Source of the DNA: Globomyces pollinis-pini | Taxonomy: Eukaryota > Chytridiomycota > Chytridiomycetes > Rhizophydiales > Globomycetaceae | Direction: 5' to 3' | Length of the DNA: 64,000 nucleotides | NCBI GenBank assembly: GCA_025399215.1 | Contig: MU621121.1 | Location: forward strand, 1 to 64,000 | In this document: positions 31,851 through 45,900 of the stretch, in pieces | Numbering within the stretch: the first letter of the stretch is position 1 | How the letters are laid out: every line of letters begins with the position of its first letter | Notes under the pieces: model-generated | What the model saw: only the letters and a program-made list of their open reading frames with translations | The model's database searches: none | What the model was told of the DNA's origin: nothing | Made by a program: the position numbers and the translations under genes

Positions 31851-34800
31851 TTAGAATTGTGCCTTTAAAGATGCCAAGTTATCTTGAAGAGCTCTATTAT
31901 GATCTTCCAAATCATCCAATTTGTTGATCAATTCCATTTTTTCCTGTTGTAACCGATTGATCTTTTCTAAAGAGTCATTCAATTGACTCTTGAGGGTATT
32001 CATTTCAGCTTCTATGAATTGCATTGGATTGGCAGACATTCTTCGATCATCTTGTTGTGCAATTTGTTCAGACATTCTACTAATCTTGGTCATTAATTGT
32101 TCATTCATCATTGTCAAGTCTTTCACATGGTTTTCAGCTTCATTGGCATCATTTCGATATCGGATAAGTTCTTCTTGTGTTTTGATAAATTTCTCTTCAA
32201 TTGGCGAAGGAGCAGTTTCCAATTCTTCTAATCGATTTTTGTACTTGTTCATCTGTTCATTCGCGGTATTTGCTATCTTCTTGTGATAATCTACTTGACT
32301 TTGAAGTTCATTAATAGAAGTTTGAAGTTTAGATAGTTCAGTTTCTAGCTTTGGGTCGGACGAAGGTGTAGACTTCATTTCATCAAGCAGCTTGCTCAGA
32401 TTGGCATTCTTTTCTTTGATTTCATTAGATTCAGATTCCAACTTGTTCAATTTATCTTGTACCGTTGCTACCTCTTGCCATTTTTCATCCAGTTCAAGTT
32501 GCAGTTGATCAACAGTGGAATGTAACAATGTTGATTCCTTTTTATATTTTTCAATTTCAGTTTGTAAGGATTGGGTTACACTACTCTCTTGTCCAACACG
32601 TGCTTGTATATCCATCATCTTGGCTTGGTTTTCATCAAGCTCAGCTTGAAGAATGCCAATTGTTTGTTCACTCTCTGTCAATTGTGTAATATAAGATTGT
32701 TTTTCTTTCTCAAGAACATCAACTTTCACCTCTAAATCTTTGATTCTGACTTGTAAATCAGCGACCATATGTTCACTTGCACCAGTACTACTTTCATGTT
32801 GTGAATTTTCAATTTGTTTTTGTGTTGATTCCAATTCTTTCTTTACCTCTGATAATTCTTTTTCAACCGTTTGATTTTTCTCCAATGATCGAGTATGTTG
32901 TTCAGTCATATCTTCCAACTTTTGTTCAAGCTCCATGATAGCAACTCCTTGTCTATCCAAACTATCAAACAACTCTTCACATTCTTTATCATGTTCAACA
33001 ATTTTAGCATCATGACTTGCTTTTAGTTTCGAAATCACTTCCACTTGCTCTTGTTTCAGTTGACTCAAAGTAAGTTCTAGTTCTTGAACGATTTTGATTT
33101 TTTCTGCTAGTTCTTGTTTCACTATCAAAATATCTTTAGAGTCTTGTTGGCCAAGTTCCAGTTCAGCCATCTGTTTTCGTAATGACTCTACAAGTGCTAC
33201 TTGTTCTTCCAACTCCTTTGAAGTGGTTGGTGAGGATTCGAGAGACTTTTCTCGTGTTTCACAACTTGCTATTTCATTCTTGAGCTGATTGCATTTTTCA
33301 GTCAAATCTGTGATTTCGTCATCCTTTCCTTCTAAATCTTGAAATAATGTCTCGATTTGTCTGTCTTGATCGGCAAGCATAAATTGATACTCTTCTTCAA
33401 CCTTATGTAATCGTTCTAAATGAACTTCTTCTGTTATAGTGTTTTTACTATCAACGGCCACCGTCTTTTGATCAAGTTCTTCTTTCAATTTGTTAATTTC
33501 TAAAGTCAAAGTTGCAATTTCATTCTTTAAATCGCTGATAATCAAGTCTTGATCTATTTTCTCTGGAGATTCGTTTGACATATTATTGATCCCATTTATT
33601 TCACCACTGTTTTCTAATTCTGATAACTTGGCCTGTAAATCTTTGATAGTTGCCTCCTTATTGCCAATATCATCAAATAACTCTTCAATTTGGACATCTT
33701 GATCTTCAAGCATTCTGGTATAAGTATCCTTGACTTGAATGAGTTGGTTATGTTTATCAGCCTCCAAAGCAATTAACTTTTCTTTTAGAGTATCAATTTC
33801 GGATGTCGATGTGTTATTTTGACTTTCCTGTAATGTCTTGATTTGATTTTCAAGCTCCTCAATTCGTTTTATATCTAGATACATTAAAAGTATGAAATGA
33901 TACCAGTAGAATTGGTGTCTTTAGGTTGATCAGCTAACAGATTCGTGTAATAATCTTTCAACTGTTGTATTTGATCCACGTTGTCTTTTTTCGAATTAGT
34001 GAGTTGGGTTTCAACATCTATTAATTGACTCTTCAAATTGGCAATCTCTTCATTTAATAACTTCATTTTATGAACATTTTCTTCCAATTCCTGAACTGAT
34101 TTAACATTTTCCACTCCATTGGCCTCTGTCTGTGAAGCTTTCAGGCCATCGACTTCCTTTTGTAATGAAGCCAATAGACTTTCTTTAGTATCCAGCTGTG
34201 CTTGTAAATCAAGTAATTGATGATCTTGTTCTTCCAAAAGTTTGGCAAAATCATCCTTTAACTTCAATGCTTGTTGTTGATGAACATTTTGCATACTCAT
34301 CAATTGGGATTCTGCTGCTTTCAAGTCTTCATTTGTTTCAGAATATGATTTTTCTAAATACAAGTAATCTTCATTTAGAGCTTTATAATCAGCCTCCAAA
34401 GTTTGCAATGCACCTTTCTGTAAATTAAAGTCATTTTCTAATGACTGATACATAGCAATTTGTTTCAACAACTCCTCTTTTTCATTTGAGAGCAGCTCAA
34501 ATGCTTTTTCCAGTTCGATCAAACGAGGTCCGATAGTATCAGGTAATGACATTGGTGATTGAGCTTCTAAAGCTTCCACTTGGCTAAGCAACATTCCACG
34601 TTCACCATTTAGTAAATGAATTTCTTCTTCGGCTTCAGAAAGTTTACCTTCTAAATCTTTTACAAAATCAAGTAACGAATCATTAGACTGTTTTTGTTTT
34701 TGTAGCTCTACTTTGGTCAATATAAGTCCATCCAATTGTACAGCTAATTCATCTCGATCTTTTTTAATCAATAAAAGATCATTTTTCAAATGTTCAATTT

Positions 34801-37515
34801 CATTTTGTTTAGCAGTAACATCTGATTTTAAATTCTGTAAATCTCCTGATACTGAATTACGATTACTAACGTTTGAAAATTCTTCCTCTCTTGATTCTGC
34901 TTGTTTCAGTAAGAATTCTAATTGTTTGATACGATCTTTGGCTATTTTGTGTTTCACAGACTCTTGTTGCAGTTCAGACTCCAATTTTTGAAGGGTTGCT
35001 AATTTTTGATTGGCCAATGCAATTTCTTCCTTTAATGGTTTCACCATGGATTCTGCATTAGAAACTTTAGAGTCATATTCTTTTAGTGTCAATTCTTTTT
35101 GAGACAATGCATTCTTTAAATTCTCAATTGATTTGGAAGATTCTTCCAAGTCTTGCTTTAAACGATCAGCTTCAGAGGTAGTTTCGGCCAAATTTCGAGA
35201 TATATCTTCTTTTGAAGGTCCTCTGGACAAATTTTTCAAACGCTGTTCAAGCATTTCCATATCCTGAGTACGTTCTTCCAATTGAATATTCAACATTTCG
35301 TTGCTCTCTTGCATATCTAATAATTGATTTTGGATTTCTTTGAAATCATCCAAAGGCACTGCATTATCATCAGATTTTTTCGCCGCTTCTTGTTGATAAA
35401 ACCGAATTTGATTAGCATATTGTTGTAACTGTAATGAAAGTTCTTGATTTGTAACACGTTCTTCTTCAAGTGCAAGTTCTAACGAGCTGTGTTTCACTTC
35501 AGCAGGTTTGCTATTCTCCAAAAATGCAATGCGCTCACGAGCCAATAACAAATCATTTTCAGAGTCTTCCAACATCAATTCTGCTTCTTCTAAATTACGT
35601 AGCACGTTCGAATAAGATTCTTCTGCGTACCGTTTCGCTGCTTCTAGTTCTTGGACCAAATCCGGATCAATTTGACTCTGTCTTTTTACAATGTTTTGAT
35701 TTTGTTTTTCAAGAGTTTCCAAATTTAATTGAAGTTCTTGATTACTTGTTTGAAGATGTCGATTCGTTTCTTTTAATATATCTAAATCATTTTCAAGTTG
35801 TAAAACATTATTTCTCAATTCATCATTTTCCAATTTGAGTCGATTTGGATCAAATCCGTATTTTTCAGTTTCTGTATTTGATAATGAAAGTGATTTAGCT
35901 ACATCAACACCTCCAGATGGTAACATTGATGAACGTTTTATGATGTTACTAAACTCTTTCTTGGCAGCTGCTGATTCTTCATATTCACTATTTTTGATTT
36001 TTAATTCTTCTGCAACGTTGAATAATTCCATTCGTCTGGCGGACTCTAGATTTAATTCATTTTGGATATGCAAATTTTCATTTTCAAGTGATTCAATAAT
36101 AGAATTTGCTTCTCCCAAATTTTTTTCCAGCACACTTATTCTAGCTTGTGATGCTAAAAGTGTCTTTTGTAAAGAACTAAGTTGTTTTTCACTTTCATTA
36201 TCAGTACTCTTTCTTTGGTTGTGTAATTGATCAATTTCATCCAATAAACTTGTCTCTTTTAAAGTACATTGCTGTAATTTTGAGTTTAATGCTGCCTTTT
36301 CTGCTTCAAGTGCTTTTTGTGCTGCTTCAGCGGCAATTCTCCCTTCCTGATTACGTTTAGATGTTGTTGCCCATTGTGACACTTTTGCTTGCAGGGAAGT
36401 GAAATCCTCAGTAGTGTCGTTTAATTGAGCCTCCAGCTCTTCAATTCTTTGAGCTTGAAATCCAGAATGATCCGGGTTTTTAGGGTCCAAGAAACTTTTC
36501 AAGTAGGCAGCCTTTTCTTCAGCAATAGTGCGTTTCCTCTCAAGGGCCAATAAAGACACTTCATGCTAACGATTGTTAACGTTATTGTTATACCTCTTCA
36601 ATAGCTTTTTTTGATTTTTCCAAGTCTTCCTTAAAGGTAAGTAGACACTCAAATATTTTCTTTGATTCTGATGATGCTGGTAAAGTGGATAAAGCTTCCT
36701 GAAGTGTTGATGGATCACCATTTGGTAAAGGTTTATCGTTATAAACAGCCAATTCTGCAACTAACCAATTTTGATTTGTTTTTGAATTATTTATAATTCT
36801 GTTTTTAGCATTAATTTCGGCACTAATAAATTAGGGATAATTACATCATTCTTACAGCATCTTCTTCATTATAGCTAATAGTTCGGGCTTTGGTTTGTTT
36901 TCCAAACCTTTCAACATTGCTGACATTCCATTTGTTTTTGGTTTATCAGTTTTTTGGTTGGATACTGATATTTGTGATTGAATTGATGGTGAATAATCGG
37001 GTTGTATATTTAAAGAGATATTACTAGAGTTTGCTGGAGGGTCATAATTAATATTTCTTGGTTGTGATACATAATTTGAATTTGAACTTTGATTTGATTT
37101 AACTGAAGAATTTCTAGGTACATCATTTGGAGAAGGTATTGGAGAGTTTTGCCTTTGAAAGGATGATTGTCTTTGAACGGACGCTTGATTAGGTAAGGAA
37201 GTAGAATTTTGTGAGTGATTTCTTTGAGGTATTTTACCATTATTTTGTAATAAATCTGGGTTATTTAACCTTGAAGTATTTTGTGGTTCTAAATTTTGTT
37301 GACCATTTTGAATATTATTTTGTTGATAATAAGACATTCTTTCATTTTCTTGAATATTATTATTGTTATTATTAAAATAAGACTTTCTTTCTATGATGAT
37401 AATTAACGCGAATTGAATAAGACCTACGATTTAAGACATCGGGAGGGACTCTAAATAAAGAAGATTGCCTTGGAGCAATTTTCTTTGGTAATCTGTCTTG
37501 ATTTTGGTTTGACAT
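31851..37515 (-). CDS. Giant coiled-coil protein with Q/N/S-rich head
   Basis: Exons join into about 1,840 residues. The start at 37515 reads MSNQNQDRLPKKIAPRQSSL. An asparagine-, glutamine- and serine-rich low-complexity region of about 180 residues follows (a YFNNNNNN run, then many N/Q/S). A short conserved-looking block, GMSAMLKGLENKPKPELLAI then MKKMLAEIN, precedes the rod. The remaining 1,550 residues are almost pure heptad coiled coil (for example ELEAQLNDTTEDFTSLQAKV) up to SLKAQF at the stop. Recurrent units resembling LLEEQDHQLLDLQAQLD, MLEDQDVQIEELFDDI and MLADQDRQIETLFQDLEGKD suggest internal duplication. Introns of about 28-30 nt occur only between large exons. It could be a golgin, spindle, cortical or basal-body rod protein; I cannot tell which. 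Confidence 0.85.
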
Positions 37516-37657
37516 TTAATAGTTAAATGGTTGAAATCAATTGTAATATTTTTTGCTTTTTTCAAAGAGAAAAACAATTGAAAGGAGCCTGAATTTTACT
37601 GAAACAAAAAACAACAAGCAATTTACTTTACTATCCAATCCAATCAATTATTTAGGA

Positions 37658-37957
37658 ATGAATCAAGTTTGTTTATTTTCAACTGAACTTTTTTTTTTAA
37701 TTTTTAATTTGTATAGGATTTAATTTTAGAAATTACAAAATTAGGATTTAAAGATAAAAAATTAAAGAGTAATTTAATTTTATTATTGATGAATAGTGAA
37801 TAATAAAACTACAAATTTATTATTTATGAATTTGGTAGAATTATTTATTAAAGAAACAATTGATCAAGCAAAACATCAATCAGAATTAGAAGGTTCAAAT
37901 CATGTTCATGTATTACATTTAGAAAAAATAATTGCAAGATTATTATTGGATTTTTAA
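37658..37957 (+). CDS. CENPX: Centromere protein X / MHF2 histone-fold protein
   Basis: Tiny histone-fold protein that pairs with CENP-S/MHF1 at kinetochores and at DNA repair sites bound by FANCM. Three exons give 68 residues: MNQ, then DLILEITKLGFKDKKLKSNL, then after a 40-odd-nt intron FIKETIDQAKHQSELEGSNH and HLEKIIARLLLDF. The end LLLDF after a basic-acidic helix and the KLGFKDKKLK helix start match CENP-X (the human protein ends QLLLDF). The first intron is 37667-37716. The second junction is less sure, because two donor sites are possible. It is head-to-head with the coiled-coil gene and lies 106 bp before the BRWD-like gene. Confidence 0.8.
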
Positions 37958-38063
37958 CTATTAAATAAAAAACCAAAAAAAAAACCAAAACTTGAATAGG
38001 GTGTGTCTAGAGTTGATCAAAGTAAAAGAAGGTCTTTATTTTTTTAATTTATTAATTCATTGG

Positions 38064-41000
38064 ATGAGTGAAAATTTAAAGGAACAAGAATTATTATTCT
38101 TATTAGCAAGTTATTTAAAGAATTCAACTTTATCAAATACTTTCTCTACATTATGTAAAGAAGTAGAAGATATTCAAAATTCTACTAAAGTTTCTTTATT
38201 TCCAACTAAAATTGATTGGGAAGGAAATAATCACTTTCAAAATTATCATCAATTGGTATATCTATCTTATTAAAAACAAAAGGAATCAGATTTACATTAT
38301 ATTAAACCAAATCAACTATTGGATTTGGCATCTTCAAATCAAAAAAATTTATTATTACCAAATCTACCTCTAAATGATTCAATTGGAATATCAGATTATA
38401 TTAATGATGGTTATACTCATCATAAAAAAAGAAATATTAGTATCCTTTCAAAATATTAATTGATTAGCAAACTTTTTACTGGGGTACCAATTTGGTAATT
38501 ATAGAAAAAATGCTATACTACAAACAAAATTAATAGGATCAAGAATAAGAAAGGTATCATCATGATTCTTATCATTGGTAGATGCTGAAATTTCATGGTC
38601 ACATTTGTGCTGTATATTGTATCACTTTTGACTTGACTGGAAAAAGAATTATCACTGGCGGGGATGATAATATAGTCAAAATTTGGTGCGCTGAAACTGT
38701 AATTAATATTATTTAATTAAATTAGGGTTGGTTGATTAAAACTATACGAGCACATCAGACATTGACGCGATCAAGTGTAATTTCCTTTCTTAATCAAGTA
38801 GGTACAAGGAGTTATTACTGATTTAAAAATTAATCGATCAAATACCGTTTTAGCTACATGTTCCTCTGATAAAACAGTAAGATTCTGGGACATGCAGACA
38901 TTCGAACCAATTGATTATATTTATGTGGTATCTCATTTAGTTATTAAAAACCAGGGGAAAATCATAGTGACTATTAATTTTTCAACAACTACTGTTCCTA
39001 GCAATGATTGTTTGATAGTTGCATGTAATGATGGTAAAGTAAGGGTTTACAAAAAAGACCCAACAACTGGACTACACTCTCGAACTGTAAATTGAATTCA
39101 TCATTCATGTATTAGCCAATCGTTCTATCATGTGGAACATATGTCAAAGATAAAGTGACAACTTGCGACTTTGACATTACTGGAACAAAATTTGCTGCTG
39201 GTGGAGATGATGGAATATTATACCTCTTTTCAAATTTACCAGAAAATTTAATATCAAAATCAAATTCTTCAGAACCGGTTGAAAACCCAAAACTGATCCG
39301 TTTCTTTCAAAGTCATATTGGTAGAATTAATGATATCGAATTTTCACAAACTGGAATGAAAATCATTTCGGGAAGTAGAGATGGGACCTTTACTGTATAT
39401 ACCTGTGACCCAAAAACAAGAGAATGGACTACCTTTTCTGGTATAATTGTTTTCCTCATCCTTAGTCAATGTGGATGAGTTTGCGAAAAAGGAAACCCCT
39501 ATATTTGTAGAGCATATTGTAGAAGAGGAAATTGATCTTCCGGAAGTTCCACGGACGGTCGATTTAACAAACCATCAAGGCGCAATCATTAACGACAACT
39601 TGGTGGATGATATATTTAGTTTGCTGAATAATGATCCAGTTGAATCGGTCGTTGCTGATGTTTCTAATACCCCCATTGCTGGCAATGTTGAACAGAGACC
39701 GGTTTTGGGACCACTTGATGACGCTATTGAACGATTATTACAAAGTCAACCACCGCTTGAAACTCAAGCTGAACAAAATAATTCTTACCTATTAAATACT
39801 CCCCCACAAGAAAGAACTCGGACACAAGATGATCAATTTACTCCAAATGATCTTTTTGCGCCAGATAGCCCAATACAGCAAACTAGGCGTAGCAGTAGAA
39901 TACAAACAGGAATTCAAGAATCAAGTAGATATAACTTGAGACATCAACACAATAATAATTCAGACCGCTATGAATCTGATTCGCAACCACTTGTTTCCAA
40001 CTATAACTTGAGAAACAATGGGGAAACAAATGTATTGTATGATTTATATACCAATGTTGGACTACATATACCTGCCAACGAAGGAACACCCTCTAGAAAC
40101 AACCGCAATAATGAAAACACACAATCTCGTCAACCTCGACCCAATTCGACCAAGCCTGTTGATTTAGTATTCACTTGTTGGAACGCGAATGAAAGTTGTA
40201 TCATTACGGTCACCAATGATAATATCATACGGGTAATGGTTCAAATTTTGAGTTTGATATTCTAGGTTTGGGATTCTGGCACAGGTGACCATCGAAATTC
40301 ACTTCATGGACATCAAGATAAAGTATTTGCTGTTCATGCCCATCCAGTCGACCCTAGATTGGTAGTCACTGGATGTTACAGTGGTCGGATCCATCTTTGG
40401 GATATCGAGACGGGAGTGTCTGTCTTTTCCACCAAAATTAGCGAGAGAATACTTAGCTTGACTTTTGATCCAGAAGGGCATAAATTTATCGCAGTAGATG
40501 TCTTGGGTGTAGTTCATATGTATGGAATCGGGCTAGATAACTCTGCCTATGTTGATACACCTACACAACAATTCCATCTAATTGATTGGGTTATGGTTAA
40601 AGAAAATGCAGATGGAAGTTTAGTTGAGGAACAGAGTCAAATTCCTGCACATCGAGTTGAGAATGGTCCAGTAGTATCTTATCATCGAGTTCCCTATGCT
40701 ATTACTGATGCACAACGATGGGCAAAAGAAAGCCAATTGGACAATAGTTGTAGACTTATTAAAATCGACCTAGAAAGAAGAGAAACGGCATTTAGAGAAG
40801 AAGAAAAACATTTGCTTGATATATTGAGACAGAATGGAAGGTAATACATACTACTTTATTCATTTTCAGTTTAATTGATGAAAATCAACCAGTGATATTG
40901 GATAAAAAAGAGTTGATGAAAAGAAGAAAAAAGTTTGTAGATTCAGATCATGATGATGATAGCGGACCTGTACAACAAACATTCACTGATTTGCTTTTGA

Positions 41001-42848
41001 ATGTACCTATACCTCAACCAGAGTCGAGTGGCGATGAATATTCTGGAGATGAAGGTGAAGTATCAGATGAGGCTTCAGATGATGATGATAGTCCAACGTT
41101 TTCCAATCAGGAAGGCCTTCCTAGTGTTGATCCAGACGATTCATACCCTAGAACTAGAACTTCACATCGGATTAGTGAGCATGTTGTTCAAGAAGAACGT
41201 GATACTGTCAGAGACACTCCAAGACGTCGAAACGCAGTTTCAAATACTACCAGCAAAAATCGTGTTGCCGGGAGAAAAAGAAAGCGATCAGCAGAACACC
41301 AGTTATCTGACGAGAGTAGTGAGGGGTCTTATGAAATCCCTGAAGAGGAGGAGGATCAAATCGAGTGCAAATGGGATATCAACCAAGAAGATACTGATGA
41401 AGAACTACTTGAAGCAGGTCCTTCTACCCGAAATTACAACAAGAAAAAATCCAAACGAGTTAAGGCTAATGTAACGTACATAAAGGAATCCGATGATGAA
41501 GAGGAGGCAGAACCGTTAGGTCGCTATGAGATTCCGGAGTGGATCTCTTCGTATACCCCCAAGATATCTCCATATATGCCACAAATGGGAGATTATATTG
41601 TTTATATCAAACAAGGTCACTCTCAGTTTGTAAAAATGACTCATCAACTTTATCCAAGCACTGTTAATGAGGAATTGCCAGATATGCTCTTAGTAAGAGT
41701 GATAGGAATTGCATATCATCGAACACCACTAGTTGTATGTATGTTGACGTTAGAGATGTATCCATCATTATGTATCCCAGAAAACAATATTGAAACCACA
41801 TATCCAACCACAGTACTTACCTATTTTGATGCACCAGATGTTCCAGAGTTTTTAATACTTTGGGAAGAATTTCGACTATCACAAGAACGATACTTTGAAA
41901 ATGGAGATACTGTATTTTTACGATTTTCTGATGGTGAATATGAAGGACAGATTGTTGACATACTCGATAATTCTTCTCCATGGGAAAAGTATGTGGTCAA
42001 ATATGAAGAAGAAGATAAGCCAATATCATTATCTCCATGGGAAATAAGATCTAAAGATGCTACTTTTGCAGTATTACCAAAACTAAGTGTTCAAGGTAAA
42101 CATGGAATCTTAATGTAATAATAGACACTGAACGTTTGATGATCATATTCGGTCGATTGTTAACTGATGATGAGTTGATAGACTTTATCCATCCGGTAGA
42201 TTATAAAGTAGTTCCAAAATATTTAGATATCATTGCCTATCCCATTTATATATCTCTGATTATGGACCGCTTAAAAGCTGGGTTCTACCGGCAATTAGAT
42301 GTATTTTTAATTTTGTTGATCTTTAGCATGTTGTATGGGATTTTCAACAGATATGTGAAAATGCATTCAAATTTAATGCTGTCAACTCTTACATCTGGAT
42401 ATTGGCCAAAAAGAAGCTGGAACCATTAATAGGAAAGATCGAGGGTAATGCTCATTTGTATTGACAATTAGGACATATAGATATAGATGCACCACTAAAG
42501 TACGATCCTAATTTGGATGAAATTGAAAAGCAACTTATGCAACAGCCGGAACCATCAGCATTGAGAAGTATTTCAAGACAAGTTGATAAACCTACAACGG
42601 TCAAACCATCAAGAAGCAAGTATTTTGAAGTAGATGAACCATATTCAGAAAGTGAAGAAGAAGTAAAGGAAGAAGATGAATTGGATTTACCAAAAACGAG
42701 AAGCGGTAGAACCATTAGAAGCTCTACTGCAAAGCGTAGTAAATCAGGCTACGCAGGAGGTAATAAACGACGTAGGTCCCGAAGGGGTTCTAAAGATGTC
42801 AACTATGAAGAAAATTATATCGAGTCCTCAGAGTTTGAATCTGAATGA
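38064..42848 (+). CDS. BRWD/PHIP-type WD40-bromodomain protein
   Basis: Chromatin protein of the BRWD1/BRWD3/PHIP family. The start [17 protein letters not shown] matches the family N terminus; [14 protein letters not shown] follows. Then come WD40 repeats: [20 protein letters not shown] and [40 protein letters not shown], and after an acidic insert [20 protein letters not shown]. Charged, low-complexity regions lead to the crypto-Tudor region ([40 protein letters not shown]). One bromodomain follows, with [20 protein letters not shown] and [17 protein letters not shown]; the acetyl-lysine-binding asparagine is the N of FNAVN. The tail is basic ([11 protein letters not shown]). Animal members usually carry two bromodomains; only one is seen here. 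Introns are numerous and short. Confidence 0.88.
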
Positions 42849-42946
42849 TATCCATCTAATAATAAAATGTATCTTGTTTATGATTGTATGAAAAAGTCTA
42901 TTCAAATTCACTGAGAAAACACGCTTTGATTCATTTGTTTACAACT

Positions 42947-45900
42947 ATGAAAAAATCAAAGGATAGATCTAATTTGAAATCCAATACAAACAGTTTACAA
43001 GACATTTCAACAATATCTTCTACCTTAAATGAAAGTTTCATTTCTGCTGAAGGGATGTTAACAATGTTCACAAATGAACTCAAATATTGTTTAAAATCAT
43101 TTCAATCCAATTGCAATACAAATACCAACGTTCAACTGAGATGGATAGTTAACAAATTTCTTGGTTGTTTAGCAAAATTTGATGGATTTATGAATGAAGA
43201 AATATTCTTAATGAAATGTGTTGGTAAAGTTAATTACGTGATAACATTATAGAAACTGGTGAATTACTATTGGAAATCAAAGGATTCCATCAAATAGCTT
43301 TAGAACATTGTTTTAATTTTGTAAATGAAAGATTAAATCAACGACCAAATTCTGTCAAAGTAACAGAGAAATTACCAAACAATGAGACTGAAAAAGAAGA
43401 ACTTTCCTTTCGAGTATTTTTTGGTCAAATAGTAGCAGAGTATTTATTAATTGTGGATTACGATTATGGATTAAAACATCCAAACTCAATGACACGAATA
43501 AAGACATTGACAAATTTGTTACAGGAGACCGTAGATGATTTACAAAATAATGAAAGGTTAAATTGGGTGGTTTTACATTGTGTTTATCATATCTACCACA
43601 TAGCTTCAGATTTGACTGAAAAGGGATCTACTAATGAGGTATTCTATATTTTAATTAATGCATTAGGCTATTCTATTATTGGAATGGATATCAAACCTTA
43701 TTCAATCACACCCACTCAAATTTAAATTAAAGCTGGTACTGAAAATACACCTATCACTATACAACTGGTTAACTTTGACCAATAACACCACCAAAGCGGA
43801 AAGTATGTTACGAAAAGCTTTGGAAATATATGAACTTTGTACTGATAATGAAGTGGCCGAACAAACATCTGCTATTCATACCCTACGACTGATATTAAGC
43901 AGTCTAAAGTTGAAGCAGATCCCTTTAATAAAACTGGAAGAGAATGTGAAACCTACAACACAGACCCCATCAGAGTCTTTCCCGAACCATAGTTTGTTGT
44001 ACTACCCAGTGATTCTTGATTTTCAATGGAGTTCAGAATATCTAGGTTATTTATGGACTAATACCATTTCGAAAACTCAATCGATACATACCTACAATGT
44101 ACATCAGAAGTTTTTAAGTACCGATCTAGAACTTTTTAATTCTGAATTGGCAGCATTAAATGCAAAAGTACCAGCGATCCAAAATGCAAAACTGAAAAGC
44201 TTAGATGAATTCCTTGAAGAAAAATCGGAGGGTATTATTATTGAAAATGAGAATAGCAAAAAAGAAAAGAAGAAGGTCGTTAAAGAAAACTCAGATGAAC
44301 AGAGAATCGAACATATCCTGAGTGGAGTTGAAAGTCCATCAAACAAGCTTTCGCTGTTAGTGCATACACTGTCGACTATGATTGGAATAGAAAATCGAAT
44401 TAAATATTTTGAAAAGAGTGATGATCCGCAAAAAGAGTCATTTCTACTGACGTTACTTGACTATTCATTCAACATATTTATATCTGTATACCAGTCAAAG
44501 TTTTCGAAAGAGAAAAAACAACATTTTGAATCAGATAAAAGTCACACCTATAACATACCACTTGATGCAAATGATATACTTCAACTAAGCCAATTCTTTT
44601 TTCAAACAAAACAATGGAACAGATTTAATTGTACAATAGAGTTTATTCAACTTATGAAAGAAACAGCTGTCATTAAACCTCAACAATTCATCGATTCACA
44701 ACTTCGCCTTGCAGTTGCCTACTTCTATCAGTGCCAGCAAAATGATAAAAAAGTGGTCTTTGAATCAAACTTACATGGAAAAGCAACCCCTACTGATGTT
44801 AGAGTATCTAGATTCGATGTGTCGGACTCTATTACTGCTTCTGCCATAGTTGTTTGTCAAGGAATCGCAAATTACATTATCACCAGACCACAATCCAAAC
44901 TACTTATCGATGCTATCAACGTGATTTGGAATTTTTTGGACCCTTTCTTTAAGGAATTAAAATCAACAAAAGATTCGGCCTATTATTGCAATTTAAGCGA
45001 AGATGATCTAGTGTTCCAGTTATTCAAGTTTCTTCATTCGTGTTATTCTACTATTGGATATTATCACGATATTCAAGATATTATTCAAGGTGTCATGATA
45101 TCTCGAAAACTAGCACTACTGTATGAGTGCCAAGAAAGTTACGAAATGGGGAAAACGATTATGCTACAGTGTCTAAAAAACGTAGAAAGAGCTCGTGTTG
45201 TTAATATAGGCACCTGTGGTAGTCAGACCAGTACTCTTGTGGCAGATGAATCTTACAATCCTAATTTCCAATTTGATGAAGCCATACAATGTGAATTATT
45301 TGCAAAATATAGGAGAGAGTTTTCTTGCATTCATGTTGACGTTCTGGCATCTTACTATCGTTGCTTGATTAAACATCTTCAGAAGGTTGGAATTGAAGAA
45401 ACGAAACAAATCGAATTAAAAACATTCAAGTTGAAGCATATTCATTTAAACTTGAAGCCTGACTTGAAATTATCGGAAGAAGTAACTCTTAAGGAACACT
45501 GTGGTGACGATCCTTTAAAAAGAGCTATATTTATTCTAGCAATCATTATGAATGTTGAAGGGCTGACATCTAAAAAGAAGCAAAATTTGCTAAAGCTTGC
45601 TTCTCAATTGCTTCATCGTTCAAGAGAAACAGAAAATTCATTGGTAAAAGGGTTTGAGGAGAGGCAAAATTCCAATTTGGAACTAATTGTGACATGTCGC
45701 ACATCAACTTCAATAACAGTACGTATTAGTCCAGGAGAAACAGATGCAAAGGCTTTTCAAATTTATTGCAATAGTTCTGGTAGTTTACTTGGAAAGAATG
45801 GAATAGACTTTCCTGGAACTGGCACGATGCATCAACTGAAAAATGATGGCGTAAAAGTATATGGGTTGAATCCCAATATCAAATATGACTTCTGTTTTGT

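Noticed and set aside
35470..36230. Plus-strand open frames of more than 120 codons opposite the coiled-coil gene
   Set aside because: Antisense of heptad coding sequence, which rarely yields stops on the other strand. No domain is present.
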